Source of the DNA: an uncultured Hyphomonas sp.
GTDB lineage: Bacteria; Pseudomonadota; Alphaproteobacteria; Caulobacterales; Hyphomonadaceae
NCBI RefSeq assembly: GCF_963675305.1
Contig: NZ_OY776147.1
Coordinates: forward strand, 1,922,001 to 1,986,000
Direction: 5' to 3'
Length of the DNA: 64,000 nt
Shown: in pieces, positions 48,132-55,917 of the stretch
Numbering within the stretch: position 1 is the stretch's first letter
How the letters are laid out: the number at the start of each line of letters is the position of its first letter
Notes under the pieces: generated by a model
Database searches by the model: none
Told to the model about the DNA's origin: nothing
The model's input: the letters and a program-made list of their open reading frames with translations, nothing else
Program-made: the position numbers and the translations under genes

Positions 48132-48446
48132 ATGATCCGCATATCCGCACCCGAAACAGCCACCGCCGGTGAAATCATCGAATTGAAAGCGATGATCCAG
48201 CACCCGATGGAAACGGGCTATCGCCGCGACTCCAAGGGCGAAACCATCCCGCGGAACATTATCAAGCAGTTCCGCTGCACCTATGACGGCAACATCATCT
48301 TTGAAGGCGAGTTCTTTCCCGGGATCGCAGCCAACCCCTTCCTCACTTTCCACGCCCGCGCGACCCGCACGGCGACAATCGAGTTCAGCTGGACAGACCA
48401 GCATGGCGAGCGCTGGAGCGAAGAACGGCTGTTGACGGTGTCATGA
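48132..48446 (+). CDS. soxZ: Sulfur-carrier partner SoxZ
   Basis: A 104-residue cytoplasm-synthesised partner of SoxY without its own signal peptide (it is exported with SoxY). KAMIQHPMETGYRRDSKGE, IPRNIIKQFRCTYDG and IAANPFLTFHARATRTATIEFSWTD match SoxZ throughout. It forms the SoxYZ heterodimer that presents the carrier Cys to the Sox enzymes. It overlaps soxA by 4 bases. Confidence 0.93.
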   Translation: MIRISAPETATAGEIIELKAMIQHPMETGYRRDSKGETIPRNIIKQFRCTYDGNIIFEGEFFPGIAANPFLTFHARATRTATIEFSWTDQHGERWSEERLLTVS

Positions 48447-49231
48447 GGCGGCTTTGGCTTCTCGCGCTTCTCCTTGCGGCCTGTAGCGGACAGAAGGCGG
48501 AATACGCTCCCCAGAGCCAGCTCGCCCTGGAGACCATCCAATCCGGCTACACCTTCCTCCAACCTGAGACGCAGGCCTTGCAGGATGACGATTTTGCCAA
48601 TCCGGGCTTCTTGTGGGTGGATAAGGGAGACGCCTTGTTCCACACCCCTCCTGAGACCGGCGCACCCGCCTGTGCCTCCTGCCACACTCCGGAAAATCGT
48701 CCGCTGACTGGCGTTGCGGCGCACTATCCGGCGGTGGATGAGGAAACAGGGCAACTGATGAACATCGAAGCACGCATCAATGCCTGCCGCACGCGCCATC
48801 AGGACCTTGCCCCACTGGACTATGAAAGCGACGCGCTTCTGGGGCTGACGGCTTATGTCGCAAGTCTCGCGAGGGGTGTGCCCGTATCCGTGAATATCGA
48901 TGGTCCGGCCAGGGACTATTACAAGGCTGGAGAAAACTACTTCTTCCTTCGCAAAGGGCAGTTCAACCTCGCCTGCAGCCAATGCCACAATGACAATTGG
49001 GGAAAGAAGCTACGGGGCGACACAATCAGCCAGGGGCACGGCAACGCCTTTCCGGCCTATCGCATGGAATGGCAGACCTTCGGCTCGCTTCACCGCCGCT
49101 TGCGCGATTGCGATTCCGGTATCCGCGCTGAACCACTGGACTATGGGTCCGAGACCTATACCGCTGTGGAACTCTACCTTGCAAAACGGGCAGAAGGACT
49201 TGTCATGGAGTCTCCGGGAGTCAGACGGTGA
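48443..49231 (+). CDS. soxA: Diheme sulfur-oxidation cytochrome SoxA
   Basis: A 262-residue exported cytochrome with a lipobox-like LLLAAC and two heme sites, CASCH (77-81) and CSQCH (178-182). The first heme's Cys ligand lies in INACRTRHQ (Cys115). The active-site Cys223 in RDCDSGIRAEPLDYGS matches the modified Cys ligand of SoxA. With SoxX it attaches the substrate sulfur to SoxY. It overlaps the ModE-type gene (GTGA). Confidence 0.92.
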   Translation: MRRLWLLALLLAACSGQKAEYAPQSQLALETIQSGYTFLQPETQALQDDDFANPGFLWVDKGDALFHTPPETGAPACASCHTPENRPLTGVAAHYPAVDEETGQLMNIEARINACRTRHQDLAPLDYESDALLGLTAYVASLARGVPVSVNIDGPARDYYKAGENYFFLRKGQFNLACSQCHNDNWGKKLRGDTISQGHGNAFPAYRMEWQTFGSLHRRLRDCDSGIRAEPLDYGSETYTAVELYLAKRAEGLVMESPGVRR

Positions 49232-49596
49232 TAGCGAAGAACAAACCCGGCCTCAGCATCCGGATCGACCTGCCTGGCGGCGGGCGCTTCGGACCGGGCA
49301 AGGCGGCCCTGCTCGACGCGATTGCGGAGCTCGGCTCTCTCAACAAGGCCGCTCATGAACTGGGCATGTCTTATCCGAGAGCCCGCAAACTGGTTGAGGA
49401 AATGAACCGGGACTTCCAAGCACCTCTTGTCCTTTCCAGCCAGGGCGGCGCTGATGGCGGCGGCTCCCGGCTATCCGATGAAGGCCAGGAATTGCGGGAC
49501 CTGTACCACCAGCTGTGCAAACGGTCGCTCGCGCACAATGAAGCGCTACTCGCGCGGATCGGCCAGGTAACAAATCAGGCACCAGTGCCGAAATAG
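49228..49596 (+). CDS. ModE-type winged-helix regulator (DNA-binding domain only)
   Basis: A 122-residue protein starting at GTG inside the soxA stop. KAALLDAIAELGSLNKAAHELGMSYPRARKLVEEMNR is the ModE/LysR-like helix-turn-helix. The C-terminal molybdate-binding (TOBE) domains of E. coli ModE are absent, as in many stand-alone ModE N-terminal proteins. It lies between the sulfur genes and the cofactor genes, directly before a perfect palindrome, and is the obvious candidate to bind it. How it would sense molybdenum without the usual domain is unclear. Confidence 0.82.
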   Translation: MIAKNKPGLSIRIDLPGGGRFGPGKAALLDAIAELGSLNKAAHELGMSYPRARKLVEEMNRDFQAPLVLSSQGGADGGGSRLSDEGQELRDLYHQLCKRSLAHNEALLARIGQVTNQAPVPK

Positions 49597-49603
49597 GGCT
49601 GTC

Positions 49604-49629
49604 GCATTATAAACGACCATTTATAATGC
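49604..49629. promoter_or_regulatory. Perfect palindrome over a -10 box: probable ModE-type operator and promoter
   Basis: GCATTATAAA-CGACCA-TTTATAATGC, a 10-bp perfect inverted repeat with a 6-base spacer. The right arm contains TATAAT (49622-49627), a consensus -10; CTGTCG at 49599-49604 is a weak -35 at 17 bases. A start about 7 bases downstream would fall on the ATG at 49635, so the transcript may be leaderless. AT-rich arms resemble molybdenum-box operators. Confidence 0.7.
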
Positions 49630-49634
49630 CTGAT

Positions 49635-51137
49635 ATGGCCGGACCCGCTCCCCTATATGCTGAACATCCGCAGGATGTGCTGGGCCAGTGGCTCGCCTGG
49701 CGCCAGGCGGGGCCTGTTGCGCTTGTCGTGGTCGCCGCGACAGAGGGCGGCAGCGTCCGGTCGCCGGGCGCATTGATGGCTGTATCGGCATCAGGCCTTA
49801 AGTGTGGCTATATTTCCGGCGGATGTGTGGATGCCGATGTCGTCCTGCAAGCCCGGCAAGCCATTGAAGAGGGAAAGCCCCGGTCGCTCCGCTATGGCGC
49901 CGGGTCGCCATTTATCGACATGCCCCTGCCCTGCGGCGGCGCGATTGACATCATGATCCTGCCGGATGCGGATGCAACAGAGATTCAACGCTGCTACGAC
50001 GCCTTGTCTGCACGCCAGCGGGCTTGTCTCTCCCTGCCTGGTCTGGACGCGCCGTTCAGTTTTACACCAAAGCTCAGCATCCGGATTGCCGGGCGCGGTG
50101 CCGATGCCCTTGCCCTGGCACGACTCGTCCGGGCCAGCGGCTATGGTCTTTCGCTTCAATTGCGCGATGGGGAAGACGTCGACGAGGCTAGGCGGGACGG
50201 GTTCATGGATGTCGTTGCCTTGCAATCGCCAGACAGCCTTCCGGACCTCTCAGATGATCCCTGGACGGCCTTCATCCTGATGTTCCACGATCCGGATTGG
50301 GAAGCAGCCCTGCTGAAACAGGCGCTGTCCGGGAAGGCATTCTATGTCGGCGCGGTCGGCAGCCGAAGGACCCAGGAACGCCGGCGGGCACGCCTCGCTG
50401 AGGACGGTCTCCCCACCACCAGCATAGACCGTGTTCGAGGCCCCATCGGGCTGATCCCCTCCATGCGGGACGCGTCCATGCTCGCCGTCTCCGCACTCTC
50501 GGAAATCATTGCGGCCTACAGGGAGACACAGCGCAGTCCATTCGCGAAAACCGCAATTCTCCTCCTCGCCGCCGGACAGTCTGCGCGCTTCTCCAGCGGA
50601 GACAAGCTTCAGGCTGACCTGGGCGGACGGCCCATTCTTGGCCATGCTGCAAGCCTGCTTCAGAACACGCCGGCCGCAGCGCGGATTGCGGTCATCGGAC
50701 CCGGTCAGGAAGGCCGCGGGCGCCTGCTGAAGGCCAAAGACTGGCAGATCGTGGAGAACCCGGACAGCGCAGCCGGGCAATCGACCAGCCTGAAAGCCGG
50801 TATCGCCGCCATACGCGAAATGCCGGGAATCGAGCGCGTCCTCATCCTTCTGGCAGACATGCCATTTGTCTCCGAGTCGCATCTCCTTGCATTGAGCAGC
50901 GCCATGGCGCCTGAAACAGACGCCGTCATGTCCAGTATGGGAGACGTCCTGTGTCCGCCGGCAATATTCTCGGCCCGCACATTTGATCAGTTATCGAATG
51001 TCAGCGGCGACGCAGGCGCGAAAAAGGTTTTCAACGTGCTGGACAGTACGGAAAGGGTATCCATTCCCGATAGCGAAGCCATCGATATCGACACGATTGA
51101 AGACCTGGCCCGCGCCGCCAGCGCCCAGCCCGCATAG
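49635..51137 (+). CDS. XdhC-like / MobA-like fusion (molybdenum cofactor maturation)
   Basis: About 500 residues. Neither possible ATG (49626 or 49635) has a ribosome binding site; 49635 is chosen as it fits a leaderless start. The N-terminal 300 residues are XdhC/CoxI (TEGGSVRSPGALMAV, CGYISGGCVDADVV, then the Rossmann part FYVGAVGSRRTQERRRARL). The C-terminal 190 are a MobA-like nucleotidyltransferase (ILLLAAGQSARFSSGDKLQADLGGRPILGHA, VLILLADMPFVS). Such a fusion joins cofactor protection/sulfuration with CMP transfer (MocA), as needed for molybdenum hydroxylases. This supports the operon's first two genes being its client. Confidence 0.88.
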   Translation: MAGPAPLYAEHPQDVLGQWLAWRQAGPVALVVVAATEGGSVRSPGALMAVSASGLKCGYISGGCVDADVVLQARQAIEEGKPRSLRYGAGSPFIDMPLPCGGAIDIMILPDADATEIQRCYDALSARQRACLSLPGLDAPFSFTPKLSIRIAGRGADALALARLVRASGYGLSLQLRDGEDVDEARRDGFMDVVALQSPDSLPDLSDDPWTAFILMFHDPDWEAALLKQALSGKAFYVGAVGSRRTQERRRARLAEDGLPTTSIDRVRGPIGLIPSMRDASMLAVSALSEIIAAYRETQRSPFAKTAILLLAAGQSARFSSGDKLQADLGGRPILGHAASLLQNTPAAARIAVIGPGQEGRGRLLKAKDWQIVENPDSAAGQSTSLKAGIAAIREMPGIERVLILLADMPFVSESHLLALSSAMAPETDAVMSSMGDVLCPPAIFSARTFDQLSNVSGDAGAKKVFNVLDSTERVSIPDSEAIDIDTIEDLARAASAQPA

Positions 51138-51148
51138 GAAGGTATATT

Positions 51149-51910
51149 TTGGTCTACCTTCTTCCCCTCATCTTCTTCGTGACAGCGGCCCTCTACGCCA
51201 GCGTCGGGTTCGGCGGCGGCTCAACCTATAATGCCGTCCTGATCCTTTCCGGTGCGGACTTCCGGATCGTTCCGTTGATCGCATTGGCCTGCAACATCCT
51301 TGTCGTCTCCGGCAACACGATCCGGTACGCGATGACAGGCAATCTCGACTGGCGGGCCCTTCTGCCGGCGCTTGCCTTGTCCGTCCCGCTTGCCTGGCTT
51401 GGCGGGCGTGTGCCGGTCAGCGAGTTTGTATTTTCCGCCCTGCTTGGGATCACGCTCCTTCTGACGGGTCTGTCCATGCTGTTCCAGCGCCGTTGGAAAC
51501 GCCCGGCGGATGCGCCTGTCGCTTCGCGTGCGCTCGTCCTGATGCCGGTGGGCGCCGCGACAGGGTTCCTGGCCGGTCTTGTCGGGATCGGCGGTGGCAT
51601 CTTTCTCGCGCCGGTTCTCTACTGGATCCGGTGGAGCCATGAAAAAGCCATCGCGGCGGCTTGCAGCCTGTTCATCCTGCTGAACTCCATGTCCGGCCTC
51701 GCCGGGCAGGCGGCAAAACTCAGCAGTGTCGGAACGCTGCAGCTGGCCAAGCCCTACCTGCCGCTTCTTCCCGCGGTCCTGATCGGCGGCTGGCTCGGCA
51801 ACCGGTTCGGCGTTCTGAAGATGCAGCCGGATCACCTTCGTCAGGGAACAGCCATTCTTATTCTGATTGTGGCAATCCGGCTGCTTTATAAAGTGTGGAG
51901 GACGACCTAG
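51149..51910 (+). CDS. TauE/SafE-family membrane exporter
   Basis: A 253-residue inner-membrane protein with about 8 helices. It starts at TTG (51149) after AGGAAGG. SVGFGGGSTYNAVLIL and GFLAGLVGIGGGIFLAPVLYWI are the duplicated TauE/SafE motifs. The family exports sulfite, sulfoacetate or related sulfur oxyanions. Its place between Sox and cofactor genes suggests removal of sulfite made by the pathway. It overlaps nothing but is 11 bases after the fusion gene and 4 bases before moaA. Confidence 0.83.
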   Translation: MVYLLPLIFFVTAALYASVGFGGGSTYNAVLILSGADFRIVPLIALACNILVVSGNTIRYAMTGNLDWRALLPALALSVPLAWLGGRVPVSEFVFSALLGITLLLTGLSMLFQRRWKRPADAPVASRALVLMPVGAATGFLAGLVGIGGGIFLAPVLYWIRWSHEKAIAAACSLFILLNSMSGLAGQAAKLSSVGTLQLAKPYLPLLPAVLIGGWLGNRFGVLKMQPDHLRQGTAILILIVAIRLLYKVWRTT

Positions 51911-51914
51911 CCCG

Positions 51915-52934
51915 ATGACATTGACCTCCCCGCCCCCATTGCTCGACAAGTTTGGCCGTCAGGTCACCTATCTCCGGCTATCTGTCACGGACCGGTGCGA
52001 CCTGCGCTGCAAGTACTGCATGGCCGAAGCCATGACCTTCCTTCCTAAGAGAGAGCTTCTGACGCTTGAAGAACTGGAATTCGTGACACAGGCATTCATC
52101 CGCCGCGGAGTTCGCAAAGTCAGGATCACAGGCGGAGAACCGCTTGTCCGAAAAGGCATCATGACCCTTTTCAGCCAGCTCGGCACGCAACTCGGCCAAG
52201 GTCTCGAAGAGTTGACCCTGACGACCAACGCGACCCACCTCTCGCAATATGCAGGCGATCTCGCCAACGCCGGCGTACGCAAGGTGAATGTCTCTCTCGA
52301 TACGCTGGATCCGGCGCGCTTTGTCGACATCACGCGCCGTGACCAACTGGATCAGGTTCTGGATGGTATCGCTGCGGCCAAAGCGGCCGGCCTGAAAGTG
52401 AAGATCAATACGGTCGCGCTCAAGCACCAGAACATGAATGAAATCCCGGACATCATCGCCTGGGCCCATGGCGAAGGACACGATATCTCCCTGATCGAAG
52501 TCATGCCGCTTGGCGACACCGGAGAAGACCGGTTCGATCAGTATGTTCCTCTGGACATGATCCAGCAGCAGCTTGAGCAGCGCTGGACCCTGACACAGGA
52601 AACGGAGCGGGATCCGCTGGCGGGCCCGTCGCGCTATTTTCGCATCAGGGAAACCGGCGGCCGGGTTGGATTTATCACGCCACTGACAAACAATTTCTGC
52701 GCCGGATGCAACCGGGTCCGCGTCACCTGCACCGGGCGAATCTATATGTGCCTCGGTCAGAATGATCATATCGACCTGCGCACGCCGCTCCGGGAATCTG
52801 ACGATCCCGAACAGGCTTTGGACGAAGCGCTGGACGCCGCATTATTTGCCAAACCGGAAAAGCATGACTTCTCAATCCGATCCCCAGGCGAGGCGCCGAC
52901 CCTGCCGCGGCACATGTCTGTGACAGGAGGTTAG
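51915..52934 (+). CDS. moaA: GTP 3',8-cyclase MoaA
   Basis: A 339-residue radical-SAM enzyme from the ATG at 51915. The N-terminal cluster motif CDLRCKYC (28-35) binds SAM; the C-terminal cluster is FCAGCNRVRVTCTG; the chain ends MSVTGG, the C-terminal Gly pair needed for activity. It makes the first intermediate of molybdopterin from GTP with MoaC. First of six closely packed moa/moe genes. Confidence 0.95.
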   Translation: MTLTSPPPLLDKFGRQVTYLRLSVTDRCDLRCKYCMAEAMTFLPKRELLTLEELEFVTQAFIRRGVRKVRITGGEPLVRKGIMTLFSQLGTQLGQGLEELTLTTNATHLSQYAGDLANAGVRKVNVSLDTLDPARFVDITRRDQLDQVLDGIAAAKAAGLKVKINTVALKHQNMNEIPDIIAWAHGEGHDISLIEVMPLGDTGEDRFDQYVPLDMIQQQLEQRWTLTQETERDPLAGPSRYFRIRETGGRVGFITPLTNNFCAGCNRVRVTCTGRIYMCLGQNDHIDLRTPLRESDDPEQALDEALDAALFAKPEKHDFSIRSPGEAPTLPRHMSVTGG

Positions 52935-52936
52935 CG

Positions 52937-53185
52937 ATGGCGCGCATCCTCTACTTCGGAAAACTGTCCAGCATTTACGGCGAACTGTCGGAGACGGCTG
53001 AGCTTCCCGCTTCCGTCGCCGACACCGCGGCGCTCCGTTCCTGGATCGACCAGACCCGGGGCTTTGACGGCGCGCTTTTGCACCCGAGCGTCCGGGTCGC
53101 GGTAAACAATGAGATTGTCGACGATCCCTCGCCGGTATCCGATGCGGACGAAATCGCCTTCATGCCCCCGGTCGGAGGCGGCTGA
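52937..53185 (+). CDS. moaD: Molybdopterin synthase small subunit MoaD
   Basis: An 82-residue ubiquitin-like sulfur carrier ending EIAFMPPVGGG; the C-terminal Gly-Gly is thiocarboxylated to deliver sulfur to molybdopterin. Two bases separate it from moaA and from moaE. The activating enzyme MoeB is not in this window. Confidence 0.93.
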   Translation: MARILYFGKLSSIYGELSETAELPASVADTAALRSWIDQTRGFDGALLHPSVRVAVNNEIVDDPSPVSDADEIAFMPPVGGG

Positions 53186-53187
53186 AC

Positions 53188-53649
53188 ATGATCCGGGTGA
53201 CTGACCAGCCCTTCCAGATTTCCGACGCCGTCGCCGACTTTGAAGCGCAAGCGGCCGGGGCCGGCGCGATCGTTACCTTCTCCGGTCTGGTCCGTCCGCA
53301 GGCGGAAGGCGAAGACGTGACCACCCTCCACCTTCAGGCCTATTCGCCCATGACGGAGAACGGCATCCGCAATGCCGTCAGTCAGGCACAGGACAAGTGG
53401 CCGCTGACGGCCGTTCAAGTAATACATCGGATCGGCGACATGTCTCCCGGCGACGCGATCGTCTTTGTGGCCACCGCCTCCGCCCATCGCCGCGCGGCGT
53501 TCGAGGCGGCCGATTTCCTGATGGACTATCTGAAGACCGACGCGGTCTTCTGGAAGAAAGAAGTCACGCCGTCGGGCGCGCACTGGATTGAACCGCGCGC
53601 GGAAGACTACCGCGACCGGGAAAGATGGAATCAAGAAAAAGGAAGCTGA
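53188..53649 (+). CDS. moaE: Molybdopterin synthase large subunit MoaE
   Basis: A 153-residue protein with GAIVTFSGLVRPQAEGEDVTTLHLQAYSPM, VIHRIGDMSPGDAIVFVATASAHRRAAFEAADFLMDYLKTDAVFWKKE: the conserved HRxG, HR and catalytic Lys-Lys of MoaE. It combines with MoaD to add the dithiolene sulfurs. GGAGG in the moaD end serves as its ribosome binding site. Confidence 0.95.
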   Translation: MIRVTDQPFQISDAVADFEAQAAGAGAIVTFSGLVRPQAEGEDVTTLHLQAYSPMTENGIRNAVSQAQDKWPLTAVQVIHRIGDMSPGDAIVFVATASAHRRAAFEAADFLMDYLKTDAVFWKKEVTPSGAHWIEPRAEDYRDRERWNQEKGS

Positions 53650-53654
53650 CCCCC

Positions 53655-54191
53655 ATGCATGGCATCAATGAAAGCCTCGAATTCAAGCCGGTGCGGATTG
53701 CTGTCCTCGTCGTCAGCGACACCCGCACGCTCGATACCGATACATCGGGAGCAACCCTGGTGCAGCGGCTTGAAACGGCTGGCCACGTTCTGGCGGACCG
53801 GAAGATCCTGCCGGACGATAAAGCCGCGATCCGGGCGCAGGTCTCTGCTTGGATCGCCGATCCGGACGTCGACGTCGTGATCTCCAGCGGCGGCACCGGA
53901 CTGACCGGGCGGGATGTGACGCCGGAAGCCATCACACCGCTGTTCGACAAGACAATCGAAGGCTTCTCCGTGATCTTCCATCAGGTCAGTTTCCAGAGCG
54001 TCGGCCTGTCGACGCTCCAGTCGCGCGCCGTTGCGGGGCTCGCTTCCGGTACATTCATCTTCTGCCTGCCCGGCTCCACCGGCGCCGTGAAGGATGGCTG
54101 GGACAAGGTCATCTCCTTCCAGCTCGACAGCCGCCACAAGCCCTGCAATCTGGTTGAGTTGATGCCGCGCCTCATGGAGCATGAAGCATGA
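53655..54191 (+). CDS. moaB: MoaB/Mog-type molybdopterin adenylyltransferase
   Basis: A 178-residue protein from the ATG at 53655 (GGAAG 9 bases upstream); an earlier ATG at 53625 would overlap moaE. VVSDTRTLDTDTSGATLVQRL, the SSGGTGLTGRDVTPEAI nucleotide loop and FCLPGSTGAVKDGWDKVI are typical of MoaB/Mog. It adenylates molybdopterin before metal insertion by MoeA. Overlaps moaC by 4 bases. Confidence 0.92.
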   Translation: MHGINESLEFKPVRIAVLVVSDTRTLDTDTSGATLVQRLETAGHVLADRKILPDDKAAIRAQVSAWIADPDVDVVISSGGTGLTGRDVTPEAITPLFDKTIEGFSVIFHQVSFQSVGLSTLQSRAVAGLASGTFIFCLPGSTGAVKDGWDKVISFQLDSRHKPCNLVELMPRLMEHEA

Positions 54192-54667
54192 GCGAGCTCA
54201 CCCATATCGGCCCGGACGGACATGCCCGGATGGTCGACATCGGCGCCAAGCAGGTCACCGAGCGGGTGGCCATTGCCCGTGGGCGGATCACCATGTCTTC
54301 CAGCACAAGATCCCTCGCCCTGAACCGCGAGACAAAGAAAGGCGATCCGATCGCCATCGCGGAACTCGCCGGCATCATGGCCGCCAAGAAGACGGCAGAC
54401 CTGATCCCGCTTTGCCATCCCTTGCCGCTGACCAATGTCGAAGTCAGGATCGCCGCCGCAGAGCCGGACGCGCTGGAAGCCACGGCGACCGTTCGCACCA
54501 CAGGCAAGACCGGCGTGGAGATGGAAGCCCTCACGGCGGTCTCGGCGGCCTGTCTCACGCTCTACGACATGCTGAAGGCCGTGGACAAAGCCATGGTCAT
54601 TTCCGGCATCGAACTCCTCTCAAAGACCGGCGGCAAGTCCGGCGATTATCACAAGGCCAGCGAATGA
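54188..54667 (+). CDS. moaC: Cyclic pyranopterin monophosphate synthase MoaC
   Basis: A 159-residue protein with MVDIGAKQVTERVAIARGRI, IPLCHPLPLTNVEV and GVEMEALTAVSAACLTLYDMLKAVDKAM, the invariant catalytic segments of MoaC. It converts the MoaA product to cyclic pyranopterin monophosphate. Its ATG overlaps the moaB stop and its end overlaps moeA (ATGA). Confidence 0.96.
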   Translation: MSELTHIGPDGHARMVDIGAKQVTERVAIARGRITMSSSTRSLALNRETKKGDPIAIAELAGIMAAKKTADLIPLCHPLPLTNVEVRIAAAEPDALEATATVRTTGKTGVEMEALTAVSAACLTLYDMLKAVDKAMVISGIELLSKTGGKSGDYHKASE

Positions 54668-55854
54668 GCAGCCTCATCCGAGTTGACGATGCCCTCCGGG
54701 CGCTTGCCCCGCATGCCCTGGATGCGGGCGAAGAGACCATCGGCACCGGCGAAGCACTGGGCCGCATCCTGTCCCGCGATGTGCTGGCCGGCACCACAGC
54801 TCCGCCAACGGATGTTTCGGCCATGGACGGCTATGCCGTCCGCCTGGCCGACACGGCAGACGCCGGCAGCCAGCTGCGCGTGACCGGCGAGATACCGGCA
54901 GGCACATTGCCAGCCCATGCAATCGGCCCCGGCGAGGCGATGCGTATTTTCACCGGCGCGCCATTGCCGGATGGCGCGGATCATATCCTCATCCAGGAAG
55001 AGGCAGACCGCTCGGGCGACGGGATCCGGGTGACGGTCCCGCAAACGGCGCACCAGCATATCCGCAAGGCCGGACGGGACTTTTCGGCTGGCGACAGTCT
55101 CGTTTCCGCCGGCACCTGTCTCACCCCGGCTGACCTTGGTCTGGCCGCTGCGGGCAACAATGCCAGCGTTACCGTGCGCCGCCGGCCAGTCGTCGCCATC
55201 CTTCCCGGCGGGGATGAATTGCTGCCGCCCGGCAGTGCGCTGTCGCCGGGCAAGATCATCGACTCCAATTCCACAGCGCTTGCCACGCTGGTGCGCAGCT
55301 GGGGCGGAGAGGCGCTCACGCCCGGTATTGCCGGAGATTCCGTGGCCGCCATCCGGGCGATGATCGATGCCGTAAAAGACGCGGACCTGATCCTGCCGGT
55401 GGGCGGCGCCTCCGTGGGCGACTATGACTATATGAAAGCCGCCTTTGCCGAAGCCGGGGCGGAGATCCTGTTTGCCGGCATTGCCGTGCGCCCCGGAAAG
55501 CCAACCTGGTTTGCCCGGCTGGGCCAGCAGCGCGTTCTGGGCCTTCCCGGCAATCCGGCGTCTGCCTTCGTTTGTGCGCAGCTGTTCCTCCGGGCTCTGA
55601 TGGTGAAGACGGCTGGCCCGGCAAACGTCTTCGAGGCGGAACTCGAAACCGGCATGCCGAAAGCGGGGTTCCGGGAGACCTATCTGCGTGCCGTATCCCG
55701 GCCGCAGGATGGCCGGATGATGGTCGCGCCGCTTGCAGATCAGGACAGCTCGCTTTTGCGCCCCTTGCAAACCGCGAACTGTCTGATCCGGCGTCTGGCG
55801 AACGCCCCGGCCTGCGAGGCAGGTGAACCGGTGGAATGCGTGAAACTGGTTTGA
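54664..55854 (+). CDS. moeA: Molybdopterin molybdotransferase MoeA
   Basis: A 396-residue protein with APPTDVSAMDGYAV, IFTGAPLPDGADHILIQEE, IRKAGRDFSAGDSL, the LPVGGASVGDYDYMK active-site loop and VLGLPGNPASAFV. It inserts molybdate into adenylated molybdopterin. The start at 54664 overlaps the moaC stop. It is the last gene of the operon; a stem-loop follows at 55869-55892. Confidence 0.95.
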   Translation: MSSLIRVDDALRALAPHALDAGEETIGTGEALGRILSRDVLAGTTAPPTDVSAMDGYAVRLADTADAGSQLRVTGEIPAGTLPAHAIGPGEAMRIFTGAPLPDGADHILIQEEADRSGDGIRVTVPQTAHQHIRKAGRDFSAGDSLVSAGTCLTPADLGLAAAGNNASVTVRRRPVVAILPGGDELLPPGSALSPGKIIDSNSTALATLVRSWGGEALTPGIAGDSVAAIRAMIDAVKDADLILPVGGASVGDYDYMKAAFAEAGAEILFAGIAVRPGKPTWFARLGQQRVLGLPGNPASAFVCAQLFLRALMVKTAGPANVFEAELETGMPKAGFRETYLRAVSRPQDGRMMVAPLADQDSSLLRPLQTANCLIRRLANAPACEAGEPVECVKLV

Positions 55855-55868
55855 GCCAGCACCATTGC

Positions 55869-55892
55869 CCGGACACGCCCATGGCGCTCCGG
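55869..55892. terminator. Stem-loop between moeA and copy B of the unknown gene
   Basis: CCGGA-CA-CGCC, loop CAT, GGCG-C-TCCGG. Same outer stem as the element at 8885-8908 with a changed loop and one added pair. It lies 15 bases after the moeA stop, between convergent genes. Confidence 0.45.
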
Positions 55893-55917
55893 CAAAAGAG
55901 CTGATTGTGCAGCAGGT

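Noticed and set aside
54181..54663. An in-frame N-terminal extension of moeA across moaC
   Set aside because: The extension is low-complexity Arg/His-rich sequence in the wrong frame of moaC; the ATG at 54664 gives normal MoeA length and a 4-base overlap.
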